From CAIYRG01 sp963747255 (GTDB lineage: Bacteria > Pseudomonadota > Alphaproteobacteria > Micropepsales > Micropepsaceae), in the NCBI GenBank assembly GCA_963747255.1, contig CAVVEG010000017.1:938734-1002733 (forward strand): 64,000 nt of DNA, in the 5' to 3' direction. Made by a program: the position numbers and the translations under genes. Positions 1-8,474 of this stretch are shown here, piece by piece. Positions within the stretch are counted from its first letter, which is position 1. Every line of letters begins with the position of its first letter. Below the pieces are notes generated by a model. That model was not told the origin of the DNA. It saw only the letters and a list, made by a program, of their open reading frames with translations, and did not search any database.

Positions 1-355
1 TCACGGCAATTCGATCACGGAAGGCATCGGACAGGGTCGCGTGACGAAGAATCTTGAAGGGGCGCCAATCGACGACGCTTTTGAGATACCGGATGAAGAG
101 GCATTACCCTGGATTTTTATGCTTCTGGAGAAAGAAGGCCTGTGCCTGGGCGGCTCGACCGGGATCAATGTCGCGGGCGCGGTGCGCCTGGCGCAGCAAC
201 TCGGCCGGGGACATGTCGTGGTGACCATTCTTGCGGATTATGGTACGCGCTATCAGAGCAAGCTGTTCAATCCGGAATTCCTGCGCTCGAAGAATCTGCC
301 GGTTCCGGAATGGTTGGCCTCGCCGGCGCCACTGCCACGCGTTCCATACCAATGA
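1..355 (+). CDS. cysK: Cysteine synthase A, C-terminal part (5' end outside window)
   Basis: This is the last ~117 residues of a PLP-dependent O-acetylserine sulfhydrylase, which makes cysteine from O-acetylserine and sulfide in the cytoplasm. The reading frame is open from the left edge. It shows the conserved SITEGIGQGRVTKNLEGA stretch, then LCLGGSTGINVAGA and DYGTRYQSKLFN near the end, all typical of the CysK fold. The catalytic lysine lies upstream of the window. The stop codon overlaps the next start (ATGA), so cysK and the sulfurtransferase gene are probably translated together. A cystathionine beta-synthase-like paralogue is possible but less likely given the C-terminal sequence. Confidence 0.9.
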   Translation, partial: HGNSITEGIGQGRVTKNLEGAPIDDAFEIPDEEALPWIFMLLEKEGLCLGGSTGINVAGAVRLAQQLGRGHVVVTILADYGTRYQSKLFNPEFLRSKNLPVPEWLASPAPLPRVPYQ

Positions 356-1206
356 TGCCCGATAAGCCGCTCGTATCGACCGAATGGCTTGCAGGGCATT
401 TGGGATCGGCTGACCTGCGCGTTGCGGACGCGTCCTGGTATTTGCCCGATGCGAAGCGGATGGCGCGAGCCGAATTCGAGGACCACCACATTCCCGGTTC
501 TCTTTTTTTCGATATCGACGAGATCTCGGATCGCACGAGTGATCTGCCGCATATGCTGCCGGCTGTCGCGGATTTTGCGGTCGCGATGGAGCGCCTCGGC
601 ATAGGGGATTCGGATTTTGTCGTGTTCTATGACGGTGCAGGTATCTATTCTTCACCGCGGGCGCTTTGGATGATGCGTGCGATGGGACATGATCGCGCGG
701 CAGTACTGGATGGCGGGTTGCCAAAATGGCAGCGCGAGAAGCGGCCGCTGGAATCCGGAATGCCCAACCACCGTGATCGGACTCATTTCACCGCCAGATT
801 TCGGTCCGAAATGGTGCGCGACTTTGCGGCGATGCAGCAATGTCTGGCGACCCGGGATGTGCAGGTTATAGATGCGCGCAGCCCCGGCCGGTTCAGGGGC
901 GAGGAGCGGGAGCCACGCGCCGGAGTTCGCCCGGGCCACATTCCCGGTTCGGCAAATGTCCACTATGCGGAACTGCTGCGGGGTGACGGAACGCTGCGCG
1001 GACCGGACGAACTGCGGCATTTATTTGCCGAACAGGGCATCGCTCTGGATCATCCCGTGGTGACGAGCTGTGGTTCCGGGATCACGGCCGCGATAGTCGC
1101 GTTGGGACTGGAGGCCGCGGGCGCGAATCAGATCGCGCTTTATGACGGTTCCTGGTCGGAATGGGGCGCGCGCGCAGACGCGCCGGTTGCGACGGGCGCC
1201 GCATGA
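352..1206 (+). CDS. sseA: 3-mercaptopyruvate sulfurtransferase (tandem rhodanese)
   Basis: 284 residues, the usual length for SseA. It moves sulfur from 3-mercaptopyruvate (or thiosulfate) to an acceptor such as cyanide. Two rhodanese domains are visible: an N-terminal inactive one (about 10-125, with HHIPGSLFFDIDEISD) and a C-terminal catalytic one (about 155-280) with HIPGSANVHY and the active-site loop SCGSGITA, whose cysteine is the sulfur carrier. The CGSGxTA loop points to mercaptopyruvate rather than thiosulfate specificity. The start ATG overlaps the cysK stop. A second ATG follows immediately, so either could initiate. Coupling to cysK fits cysteine turnover. Confidence 0.93.
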   Translation: MMPDKPLVSTEWLAGHLGSADLRVADASWYLPDAKRMARAEFEDHHIPGSLFFDIDEISDRTSDLPHMLPAVADFAVAMERLGIGDSDFVVFYDGAGIYSSPRALWMMRAMGHDRAAVLDGGLPKWQREKRPLESGMPNHRDRTHFTARFRSEMVRDFAAMQQCLATRDVQVIDARSPGRFRGEEREPRAGVRPGHIPGSANVHYAELLRGDGTLRGPDELRHLFAEQGIALDHPVVTSCGSGITAAIVALGLEAAGANQIALYDGSWSEWGARADAPVATGAA

Positions 1207-1751
1207 GGCGGGGCAGCAGCGTTCCCCGAGAACTGAGCGCGACCGTGACCTATCTTGCGATGGAAAGCCGGCCGTCCTCGCTATCTCCACCGCCGCCCTT
1301 GATCAAGAGCGCGCTTTTCAGATGCGAAAATCCGCCGGTGCATTTCTATCGCTATCTGTACGACACGGTTGGCCGTCCCTGGTACTGGATCGAACGCCGG
1401 TTGTGGAACGATGACCGGCTGCGCTTGCATCTGGCGCAGGAGAAAATTGCGCTCTACGCCCTTTATCTTGGAGGCGTTCCCGGCGGCATGGCGGAACTGG
1501 ATTTCCGCGAGCGGAACATCGCGCAGCTCAGCTATTTCGGCCTCACACCGGAGTTCATCGGACGCCGCATCGGTCCCTGGTTCCTGCATCAGATTGTGGA
1601 GTTGAGCTGGGCCGAACAGATTTCGCGCCTGCTGGTGAACACCTGCACGCTCGACTACAAAAAAGCGCTTGTGACCTATCAGCGGGCCGGCTTTGTCGCT
1701 TATGCGCGCACGGAGCGGACGGTCGTCGTGCCGAAAGATTATCCGACGTGA
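1203..1751 (+). CDS. GNAT-family N-acetyltransferase
   Basis: A 182-residue protein whose ATG overlaps the sseA stop (ATGA), giving a cysK-sseA-GNAT string. The middle shows a GNAT-like pattern: VGRPWYWIERRLW, then GVPGGMAELDFRE and AQLSYFGLTPEFIGRRIG, where the last part corresponds to the acetyl-CoA pyrophosphate loop, followed by LLVNTCTLDYKKALVTYQRAGF near the C terminus. The family transfers acetyl groups to amines or amino-acid N-termini. The substrate cannot be read from sequence. The first ~35 residues are not conserved-looking, and a later start (ATG at 1260) is possible. Confidence 0.82.
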   Translation: MRRGSSVPRELSATVTYLAMESRPSSLSPPPPLIKSALFRCENPPVHFYRYLYDTVGRPWYWIERRLWNDDRLRLHLAQEKIALYALYLGGVPGGMAELDFRERNIAQLSYFGLTPEFIGRRIGPWFLHQIVELSWAEQISRLLVNTCTLDYKKALVTYQRAGFVAYARTERTVVVPKDYPT

Positions 1752-1855
1752 GGGTGGCGCGCTGTTCCCGGAACTGCCGCAACATTGAAAACCGCGGCCG
1801 ATGGGTTGCGGATCACGCGCCGCATTCGCGCCGCTGGCCGGGATGACAGCTTAAA

Positions 1856-3815
1856 ATGAATGGAAGGGAGCTGACAGTCCGGGGGATCACTCTGGGCGTG
1901 GCCATCACGCTGCTGTTTACGGCGGCCAATATCTATCTCGGTCTTAAAGTGGGGCTGACATTTGCGTCTTCGATTCCCGCTGCCGTGATTTCAATGGCCG
2001 TTCTTAGCTTCTTTTCCGGGTCCAACATCCGCGAAAACAATATCGTGCAGACTACGGCCTCCGCGGCCGGGGCGCTTGCGGCGGTGATTTTCGTGCTGCC
2101 GGGCCTCGTTATCATTGGCTGGTGGACGCGATTTCCGTTCTGGTTGTCGTTCTTCGCCTGCGCGGGCGGCGGCACGCTGGGCGTTTTGTTCAGCATACCG
2201 CTGCGGCGGGCCCTGGTTACATCGTCGGATCTTCCATATCCGGAAGGCGTAGCCGCCGCAGAAGTCCTCAAGGTCGGATCGGACCTGCGCGAGGAAGCCC
2301 ATGGACAGGCCGGAAGGGCGCGCGAAGGATTTGTCGCCATCGTCGTCGGCTCGGTTGCATCCGCCGCTCTTGCGCTGCTGATTGCGACGCGGCTCGCGGC
2401 ATCCGACCTGCAGAACTATTTCCGGATCGGTTCGCAAAGCGCGAGTGGCTATGATGTGGCTCTTTCTCTTGCACTGATTGGAGCCGGCCATCTGGTCGGG
2501 TTGTATGTTGGCATTGCGATGCTGACCGGACTTCTGATCGCATGGGGCGCCGCCGTGCCCGTGCTTACTGCAATGTTTCCGCAACCCGGCGCAACTCCGG
2601 AAGCGCATGTGATGGCATTGTGGGCGACGCAGGTACGTTTCATTGGAGCGGGTGCAATGGCGGTTGCCGCCTTGTGGACGCTTCTTCGTCTCGCCTCACC
2701 CATTATCTCCGGATTTGTGCGCACGGCAGCCGCGGCAAGGAATGCGCCCGTGCGCGGCCCGGATCAGACAGATCGCGACCTCGGCGCAAACTGGATCGTC
2801 GGGCTGTCGATTGCCTGCCTTGCAGTCATTGCCGGGCTGGTGTGGAATTTCGTGCGGGCAAGTCCACTTTCCGGTGAGACGCTGCGGTTCGTCATAGCCG
2901 CTGTTCCATTCGTGGTGATTGCAGGATTCCTGGTCGCCGCGATCTGTGGCTATATGGCGGGCCTGATCGGCTCCTCGAACAGCCCCGTATCGGGCGTGGG
3001 CATTCTCGCCATCGTCGGCTGTTCGGTTCTCGTACTGGTGATCGCGCCCGCCGGCGTGCAGAATCCCACCGCGCTGGCAGCGGTTGCGCTCTTCGTCACT
3101 TCGATGGTCTTCGCGGTCGCGGTGATCTCGAACGACAATCTGCAGGACCTCAAAACCGGGCAACTGGTCGGCGCTGCGCCGTGGCGACAGCAGGTGGCGC
3201 TAATTGTCGGTGTCCTGGCCGGAGCGACTGGTCATTCCCGCCGGTGCTCAACCTGCTGGTGGAGGCCTATGGTTTTGCCGGCGCGCCACATGCGGCGGCG
3301 ATTGCCGCCAAACCCCTGCCCGCCCCTCAGGCAAGTCTGATTTCCACCCTGGCGTTGGGCGTAATCGGGAGAAAACTCGACTGGAACATGATCGGCACAG
3401 GGGCGCTGATCGGGGCGTCATCGTCGTGGCCATTGACGGGCTGCTCGCAGCGCGCAAAATCTTCCACCTGCCACCGCTTGCGGTTGGGATGGGGATTTAC
3501 CTGCCGATGTCTGCGACGCTGCCGGTGATGATTGGCGCGGTCATCGGCTGGTGGTTCAACCGCCGAGCGAGCCGTGGCGCGGATGCCGCGCGGGTGCAAC
3601 ATCTGGGCGTGCTCGTGGCGTCGGGAATGATCGTCGGTGAAAGCCTGTTCGGCGTGCTGATTGCGGGTCTGATCGTGGCGCTGGGGACCGAATCGCCCCT
3701 TGCTGTTGCCGCGCCGGATTTTGCCGGCGGGCAGTCCATCGGTTTTGCCTGTTTTGCTTTCCTGATTGTGGTGTTGTACGCTTGGATGCTGCGCCGCGGA
3801 TCGGCCGCGCGATGA
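1856..3815 (+). pseudogene. OPT-family oligopeptide transporter, broken by two frame changes
   Basis: An integral membrane protein of about 650 residues in three frames. Frame 2 runs from the ATG at 1856 to about 3230, with many hydrophobic helices and the N-terminal NIYLGLKVGLTFASSIPAAV typical of OPT transporters. Frame 1 runs about 3235-3415 and contains PPVLNLLVEAYGFAG, an OPT hallmark. Frame 0 runs from about 3418 to the stop and contains GMGIYLPM. The second change is explained by one missing G in a GGGG run at 3416-3419, where adding a G restores GVIVVAIDGLL. The protein would import peptides with protons. Indel error is as likely as true decay. The stop overlaps the start of the next transporter gene. 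Confidence 0.8.
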
Positions 3816-5203
3816 CAGCGGTCCATTCTTCCGTCGTTGCGCCGCTGACGTCCCGTCGCGAAATTTTCGGGCATCCTGCCGGTCTCATAGTCCTGTTCGG
3901 GACGGAGATGTGGGAGCGCTTTTCCTATTACGGAATGCGCGCTCTGTTCGTGCTGTATCTCACGCGCTATCTGCTGCTGCCCGGCCACGTCGAGCATGTC
4001 TGGGGCTATGCGGGTGTCAAATCCTTCTTCGAATTTTTTGCCGGACCGCTTGCGATACAGCCGCTCTCGTCTTTGCTCTATGGCAGCTACACGGGGCTCG
4101 TTTATTTCACGCCGCTCGCCGGGGGGTGGCTTGCCGATCGCGTGATGGGCCAGAAGCGGGTGGTGGTTCTGGGCATTATTCTGATGGCGTTCGGCCATTT
4201 CATGATGGCATTCGAATCGCTGTTGTTTCCGGCGCTTTTTCTTCTGGTGATCGGCGTTGGTATTTTCAAACCGAATACGACAAGCCAGGTTGGCTCGCTC
4301 TATGCAGCCGACGATCATCGGCGCGACCGCGCCTATTCGATCTTTTATGTCGGGATCAATCTGGGCGCCTTCCTGTCGCCTCTGATCTGCGGCTCGTTGG
4401 GCGAGAACGCCGGCTGGCATTACGGGTTCGGCGCAGCGGGTGTTGGAATGCTGATCGCATTGGCCGTCTATCTGGGCGGCTTTGGCAGTTTGCCGGAAGA
4501 CGCGCTGAACCGGCACAAAGCAGCGCATATCGCCGAACCGCCGCTGTCGCCGGATGAAAAACACGCCGTGCTTTGGCTGGTTCTCCTCATCCTTCCTTTG
4601 ACGCTCTATTGGGCGTGCTATGAGCAACAGGGGAATACAATCGCTCTCTGGGCGGCGGATAACACCGACCGCAACATCGATCTTCTGTTCTGGCGCGGCG
4701 TTATCGACGTAACCTGGTTTCAGTCCGTTAATCCGCTGATGATTTTTGCGTTTACGCCTTTCGTAATCGCGCTGTGGCGGCGCCAGGCGGCAATGGGGAA
4801 AGAACCGTCCACCGCAAGGAAGATGATCTTCGGCTGTGGCTGCATGGCGGCGGCCAACGCGATCATGGCATTGGCGGCCCTGCTGGCCGGTTCCGAGGGC
4901 AAAGCGAGCTGGATCTGGCTGTTCTGGTATTTCGCCGTTCTGACGCTGGGCGAACTCTACCTTTCGCCGGTAAGCCTGTCGCTGTATTCGAAGGCGTCGC
5001 CGCCGAAAATTGTTTCGACCATGATGGCTGTGGGGTTCATCCCGAATTTCATCGGCGGCGGATTTCTGCAAGGCTGGTTGGGGGCATATTGGAGCACGAT
5101 GGGTAAACCGCAATTTTTTCTGATGATTGCCACAATCGCCGTCCTGGCCGGTGCAGGCGTTCTGGGCTTTTCGCGGCCGCTGAAGCGGCTGGCGCAGGAG
5201 TAA
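3812..5203 (+). CDS. POT/PTR-family proton-dependent di/tripeptide transporter
   Basis: 463 residues from the ATG at 3812, chosen because it overlaps the preceding stop (ATGA). It is an MFS-fold inner-membrane symporter for small peptides. The family signature is visible as EMWERFSYYGMRALFVLYLT, which includes the ExxERFxYY proton-coupling motif of helix 1, followed by FTPLAGGWLADRVMGQKR and GIFKPNTTSQVGSLY. About 12 or more hydrophobic segments follow. It sits directly after an unrelated OPT peptide transporter and before metC, so the string may serve peptide and sulfur amino-acid uptake. An AGGAG at the 3' end serves the metC start. Confidence 0.92.
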   Translation: MTAVHSSVVAPLTSRREIFGHPAGLIVLFGTEMWERFSYYGMRALFVLYLTRYLLLPGHVEHVWGYAGVKSFFEFFAGPLAIQPLSSLLYGSYTGLVYFTPLAGGWLADRVMGQKRVVVLGIILMAFGHFMMAFESLLFPALFLLVIGVGIFKPNTTSQVGSLYAADDHRRDRAYSIFYVGINLGAFLSPLICGSLGENAGWHYGFGAAGVGMLIALAVYLGGFGSLPEDALNRHKAAHIAEPPLSPDEKHAVLWLVLLILPLTLYWACYEQQGNTIALWAADNTDRNIDLLFWRGVIDVTWFQSVNPLMIFAFTPFVIALWRRQAAMGKEPSTARKMIFGCGCMAAANAIMALAALLAGSEGKASWIWLFWYFAVLTLGELYLSPVSLSLYSKASPPKIVSTMMAVGFIPNFIGGGFLQGWLGAYWSTMGKPQFFLMIATIAVLAGAGVLGFSRPLKRLAQE

Positions 5204-5207
5204 TCCG

Positions 5208-6366
5208 ATGGCGCGGAAAAGGACACAGACTCGTCCAGGCCGGGCGGGATCCGGCCCTGCATGCCGGCGCGGTCAATGTTCCCGTGTATCGCGCTTCGAC
5301 AATTTTGTTCCCCGACCTGGAAAGCATGCGCTCGGAGGCAATGCCTTACACCTATGGGCGGCGGGGAACGCCGACGACGCGATCGCTGGAACAGGCGGTC
5401 TGCGAACTGGAGGGCGGCGCAAGAACCGTGCTCGCACCATCGGGACTTGCGGCGTGCAGCCTTGCGATCCTCACCACCTGCGGCGCGGGCGACCATATTC
5501 TGGTGAGCAATTCGGTATATGCGCCGACGCGCGTCTTTTGCCAGAAGCTGGGCAAGCGTTATGGCATGTTGGCCGATTATTTTGAGCCGTGCATTGGCGC
5601 CGGGATAGAGGCGCTGTTCCGGCCCAACACCAAAGCGGTGTTTCTGGAAAGCCCCGGTTCGCTTACGTTCGAAGTGCAGGACGTTCCTGCGATAGCCACT
5701 GCTGCGCGCCGGCACGGCATTGCCGTGATACTGGACAATACCTGGGCAACTCCGCTGCATTTCCATGCATTCGGGCATGGTGTCGATCTGTCGGTTCAGG
5801 CGGCAACGAAGTATATCGGCGGCCATTCCGATGTCCTGCTGGGGACGGTGACGGCGAATGAAACGTGGCGCGCGCGGCTCGTGGAAACGCATGGCATGCT
5901 GGGGTTGTGCGCTTCGGGGGATGAGGCGTGGCTGGCGTTGCGGGGATTGAGGACTTTGGGCGCGCGATTGATACAGCATCAGGAAAGCGCGACCGAAATT
6001 GCCACCTGGCTGAAATCGCGCCCCGAAGTGGCGCGCGTGATCTATCCGCCTCTGCATGGCGATCCGGGCCACGAATTGTGGAAACGCGATTTTACGGGGG
6101 GATGCGGATTGTTCGCGGTCGTGCTGAACGCGGTGGACGAGCGCGCCGTTTCCGCCTTCGTCGATGGTTTGCAGTATTTCGGGCTTGGATATTCCTGGGG
6201 CGGCTTCGAAAGCCTGGTCGTGCCGGCCCATTTTCACCGCAACTTCCCGCCGGTACTGGAAGGACCCCTGGTGAGGCTCCATATCGGGCTGGAAGACGTC
6301 GAGGATCTCAAAGCCGATCTGACTGCCGGTTTTGAACGTCTGAACAACATTGCGAAGGAGACATGA
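5208..6366 (+). CDS. metC: Cystathionine beta-lyase (trans-sulfuration PLP enzyme), frame break near the start
   Basis: Cleaves cystathionine to homocysteine, pyruvate and ammonia (methionine synthesis). The body from 5284 is intact. It has SGLAACSLAILTTCGAGDH, the PLP-lysine region VQAATKYIGGHSDVLLG and the C-terminal SWGGFESLV loop, as in Cys/Met-metabolism enzymes. The natural start is probably the ATG at 5208, eight bases after AGGAG. There the first codons read MARK in frame 0, while the conserved continuation HRLVQAGRDPALHAGA is in frame 1. One extra A in the AAAA run at 5217-5220 explains the break. If the base is real, translation would have to begin at the GTG at 5284. Confidence 0.85.
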
Positions 6367-6666
6367 ATGACGCCCGACGGCAAATGGCAGCTGACGATCA
6401 ACACGCCCCTGGGCGCGCAGCAGAGCATGCTTACGATCAGCGCAAACGGAGATTCGCTGTCGGGCACACAGAGCGCCGCATCCGGTGACGAGCGGCCGAT
6501 CGAGGATGGCCAAATCGAGGGCGACAATCTCAGCTGGAAAGCCTCGATTACAAAACCGATGCCGATGGTGCTGGAATTCGCTGCAACCGTGCAGGGCAAT
6601 TCGATATCGGGTTCGGTGAAGCTCGGACCCTTTGGTACGCAGTCCTTTCACGGAGTGCGCGCCTGA
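6367..6666 (+). CDS. Small conserved-type hypothetical protein
   Basis: 99 residues, starting directly after the metC stop (TGA then ATG). No enzyme motif is visible. The sequence alternates short beta-strand-like segments: GKWQLTINTP, SMLTISANG, DSLSGTQS, NLSWKASI, VLEFAATVQG, NSISGSVKLGPFG. This pattern (substance is worked, difference is scored, GxSxSGxVKLGxFG ending) looks like an all-beta, lipocalin-like or barrel fold with repeated strands. Its position in a tight metC-hisI string suggests co-transcription. The function is unknown. Confidence 0.7.
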   Translation: MTPDGKWQLTINTPLGAQQSMLTISANGDSLSGTQSAASGDERPIEDGQIEGDNLSWKASITKPMPMVLEFAATVQGNSISGSVKLGPFGTQSFHGVRA

Positions 6667-7007
6667 GCGAAGGACTTTCGCGCGAAGCGTTTCTCAGGAC
6701 CGTCAAATATGACGCCAACGGTCTGGTACCCGCCATCGCGCAGGATATGGAAACCGGCGCAGTCCTGATGCTGGCCTGGATGAACGAAGAAGCGCTGCTG
6801 CGCACGATCACGAGCGGTGATGTCACCTACTGGTCCCGCTCGCGGCAGCAATTGTGGCGCAAGGGCGAAACCAGCGGCCACACCCAGCGGCTGATTGAAG
6901 CGCGAGTGGATTGTGACGGGGATGCGCTGCTGCTCCGGGTGGTGCAGACTGGCCCGGCCTGTCACACCGGCGCCGCGGTTTGTTTTTTTCGGGCATTGAA
7001 GGAATGA
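6663..7007 (+). CDS. hisI: Phosphoribosyl-AMP cyclohydrolase
   Basis: Third step of histidine synthesis: opens the adenine ring of phosphoribosyl-AMP and needs Zn and Mg. All family motifs are present: AWMNEEAL, YWSRSRQQLWRKGETSGH, the metal-binding DCDGDALLL and GPACHTGAAVCFFR. The conserved N-terminal stretch VKYDANGLVPAIAQD lies before the first ATG (6747), and no ATG, GTG or TTG is available in frame between the upstream stop at 6486 and 6663. The CTG at 6663 overlaps the previous stop (CTGA) and is the best start, giving 114 residues. The stop overlaps the next gene. Confidence 0.88.
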   Translation: MSEGLSREAFLRTVKYDANGLVPAIAQDMETGAVLMLAWMNEEALLRTITSGDVTYWSRSRQQLWRKGETSGHTQRLIEARVDCDGDALLLRVVQTGPACHTGAAVCFFRALKE

Positions 7008-7837
7008 CCGATTGGCGTCCGAAGCCCATTGCGGTTCCGGAGCAGACGTCTTCACATTCCGGTTTTGTTGCGGTGGGCGATGCACGCCTGCACTACTGGG
7101 ACACCGGAGGTACGGAACCCACGGTTATCCTGCTGCACCCGGCCACGGGCAGCGACCGCATCTGGGTTTATCAGCAACCGGTATTCGCAAAGGCGGGATA
7201 TAGGGTCATTGCCTGGTCGCGGCGCGGGCATGCGGAATCCGATTCCGTGTCCGATAGCCAGCCCGGAACGGCCACAGGGGACCTGCATGCGCTGGCGCAA
7301 CGTCTCGGCTTGACGCGATTTCACCTTCTGGGATGCGCCGCGGGCGGCGGCATTGCAATCGATTATGCGCTTTCGCATCCGGACCGGTTGCTGTCGCTCA
7401 CAATCGTTTGCGCGGTGGGGGGCATTGTTGAACCCGAATATGCGATGCGCGCCAGTCTGCTTCGGCCGGACGATTTCAATTCATGGCCGTCAAGCTTCCG
7501 CGAGCTGTCGCCATCCTATCGCGCCGCCAATCCGGAGGGCGTTAAGGAATGGGAACGGCTTGAGGCGCAGGCGATAACCGGAAAACGTCACGGGCAGCCG
7601 CCGGAGAACCGGATCGACTGGGCGGCGCTGGCGCGAATAAGGACACCGGCCCTGATAATGGGCGGCAATGCCGATCTTTATTCGCCCCCTGCCCTGTTGC
7701 GTGCCTATGCGTCGTATATTCCGGATGCGGAGCTTGTCATCCTGCCCGAAGGGGGCCACTCGCTCTATTGGGAATTTCCCGATTTGTTCAATGCGACCGT
7801 GCTGGAGTTTTGGGCGCGGAATACCCCGAAAGCCTGA
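7004..7837 (+). CDS. Alpha/beta-hydrolase fold protein lacking the serine nucleophile
   Basis: 277 residues from the ATG overlapping the hisI stop. The fold is clear: HYWDTGG, LLHPATGSDRIWVYQ (oxyanion-side HPATG instead of HG), SRRGHAESD, and a C-terminal MGGNADLYSP (acid strand) and LPEGGHSLYWEFPD (catalytic-type His). At the nucleophile elbow the sequence is LLGCAAGGGIA, so the usual G-x-S-x-G is G-C-A-A-G and the serine is replaced by alanine. The neighbouring Cys one residue earlier is not in the usual position. It may be a non-hydrolytic member or use different chemistry. Substrate unknown. Confidence 0.85.
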   Translation: MTDWRPKPIAVPEQTSSHSGFVAVGDARLHYWDTGGTEPTVILLHPATGSDRIWVYQQPVFAKAGYRVIAWSRRGHAESDSVSDSQPGTATGDLHALAQRLGLTRFHLLGCAAGGGIAIDYALSHPDRLLSLTIVCAVGGIVEPEYAMRASLLRPDDFNSWPSSFRELSPSYRAANPEGVKEWERLEAQAITGKRHGQPPENRIDWAALARIRTPALIMGGNADLYSPPALLRAYASYIPDAELVILPEGGHSLYWEFPDLFNATVLEFWARNTPKA

Positions 7838-7884
7838 GTTTGGATGAAGAAGACGGATCAAAATTCGCAGAGCGGTAGAACGCC

Positions 7885-8127
7885 TTATAATCCGGTCGCC
7901 TGCTCAGCGCTGTGGTAATCGGCCGTCGTGATGTTGTTTTTGAGATGACGGCTTGCGATGCGGGCGAAATGGGCTTTGCGATCGGCGATGAACGGCTCGA
8001 TTTCGTCTTGCCGCATGGGTCCAAACCAGTAGCGGGTGTGCTCGCTTCCGGCCTGTTCGATGACGGACCACAGATCGCCGTTGCGGCGAACGGTCCAACT
8101 CGCGACATTGAAATCGAATTGGCTCAT
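7885..8127 (-). CDS. Hypothetical 80-residue protein
   Basis: A short acidic/aromatic protein (MSQFDFNVASWTVRRNGDLW at the start) with a balanced composition and the tract YWFGPMRQDEIEPFIADR, which looks like real coding sequence. It is transcribed towards the hydrolase gene and away from the fluoride riboswitch, so its promoter would lie in the 8130-8300 interval. No domain is recognised. It could be a small cytosolic protein. A shadow reading in another frame (8146-7904) exists but has a poorer composition. Confidence 0.5.
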   Translation of the reverse strand: MSQFDFNVASWTVRRNGDLWSVIEQAGSEHTRYWFGPMRQDEIEPFIADRKAHFARIASRHLKNNITTADYHSAEQATGL

Positions 8128-8306
8128 CGTGGAAAATTAGCATCAAGCAATGAGAAAAATGCTTACGCAGGAAGTCGGTTGCCTGCCGGCGGGGTCATCC
8201 GGGAATTCTGGTTAACAGAGTGGAAAAAACTAATTGGAAAATTACACCGCCCTGTCTCCCAAACCATCTCCGGTTGAAAATACACCCGTGTTCGTATCAA
8301 AATGCG

Positions 8307-8362
8307 ATCGGGGATGGGGTGCCCCCTAAACCGCCTTTTTGGGCTGATGACCCCTGTCACGA
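8307..8362 (+). promoter_or_regulatory. Fluoride riboswitch (crcB motif)
   Basis: Seen: stem 1 GGGG/CCCC around 8310-8326, with the loop ATGGGGTG. TAAACCGCC follows, then a T-rich loop, then GGGCTGATGACCCCTG. The loop GGGGT (8316-8320) can pair with ACCCC (8350-8354) as the required pseudoknot, and the conserved GATGG and CTGATG elements are in place. Known: this is the consensus of the fluoride-binding crcB RNA, which turns on fluoride export genes. It lies about 115 bases upstream of the secreted propeller gene that opens the crcB operon. No clear terminator hairpin is seen after it, so control could be at translation or through an unrecognised hairpin. Confidence 0.85.
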
Positions 8363-8474
8363 ATGTGGTGGGATGGGTTGTCATGCCAACAGCGGATTGC
8401 CGCAACTCGCGAAGCCAATATCCAATGCACGTTCTGAACGACCGGTTCGGCGCGCAGTCCGGGAGGAAATCAAT

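Noticed and set aside
3497..5113. Long minus-strand open frame opposite the POT gene (and a similar one at 4957-6651)
   Set aside because: High-GC antisense shadow with His/Arg/Gln-rich, non-protein-like composition; the plus-strand genes are clear.
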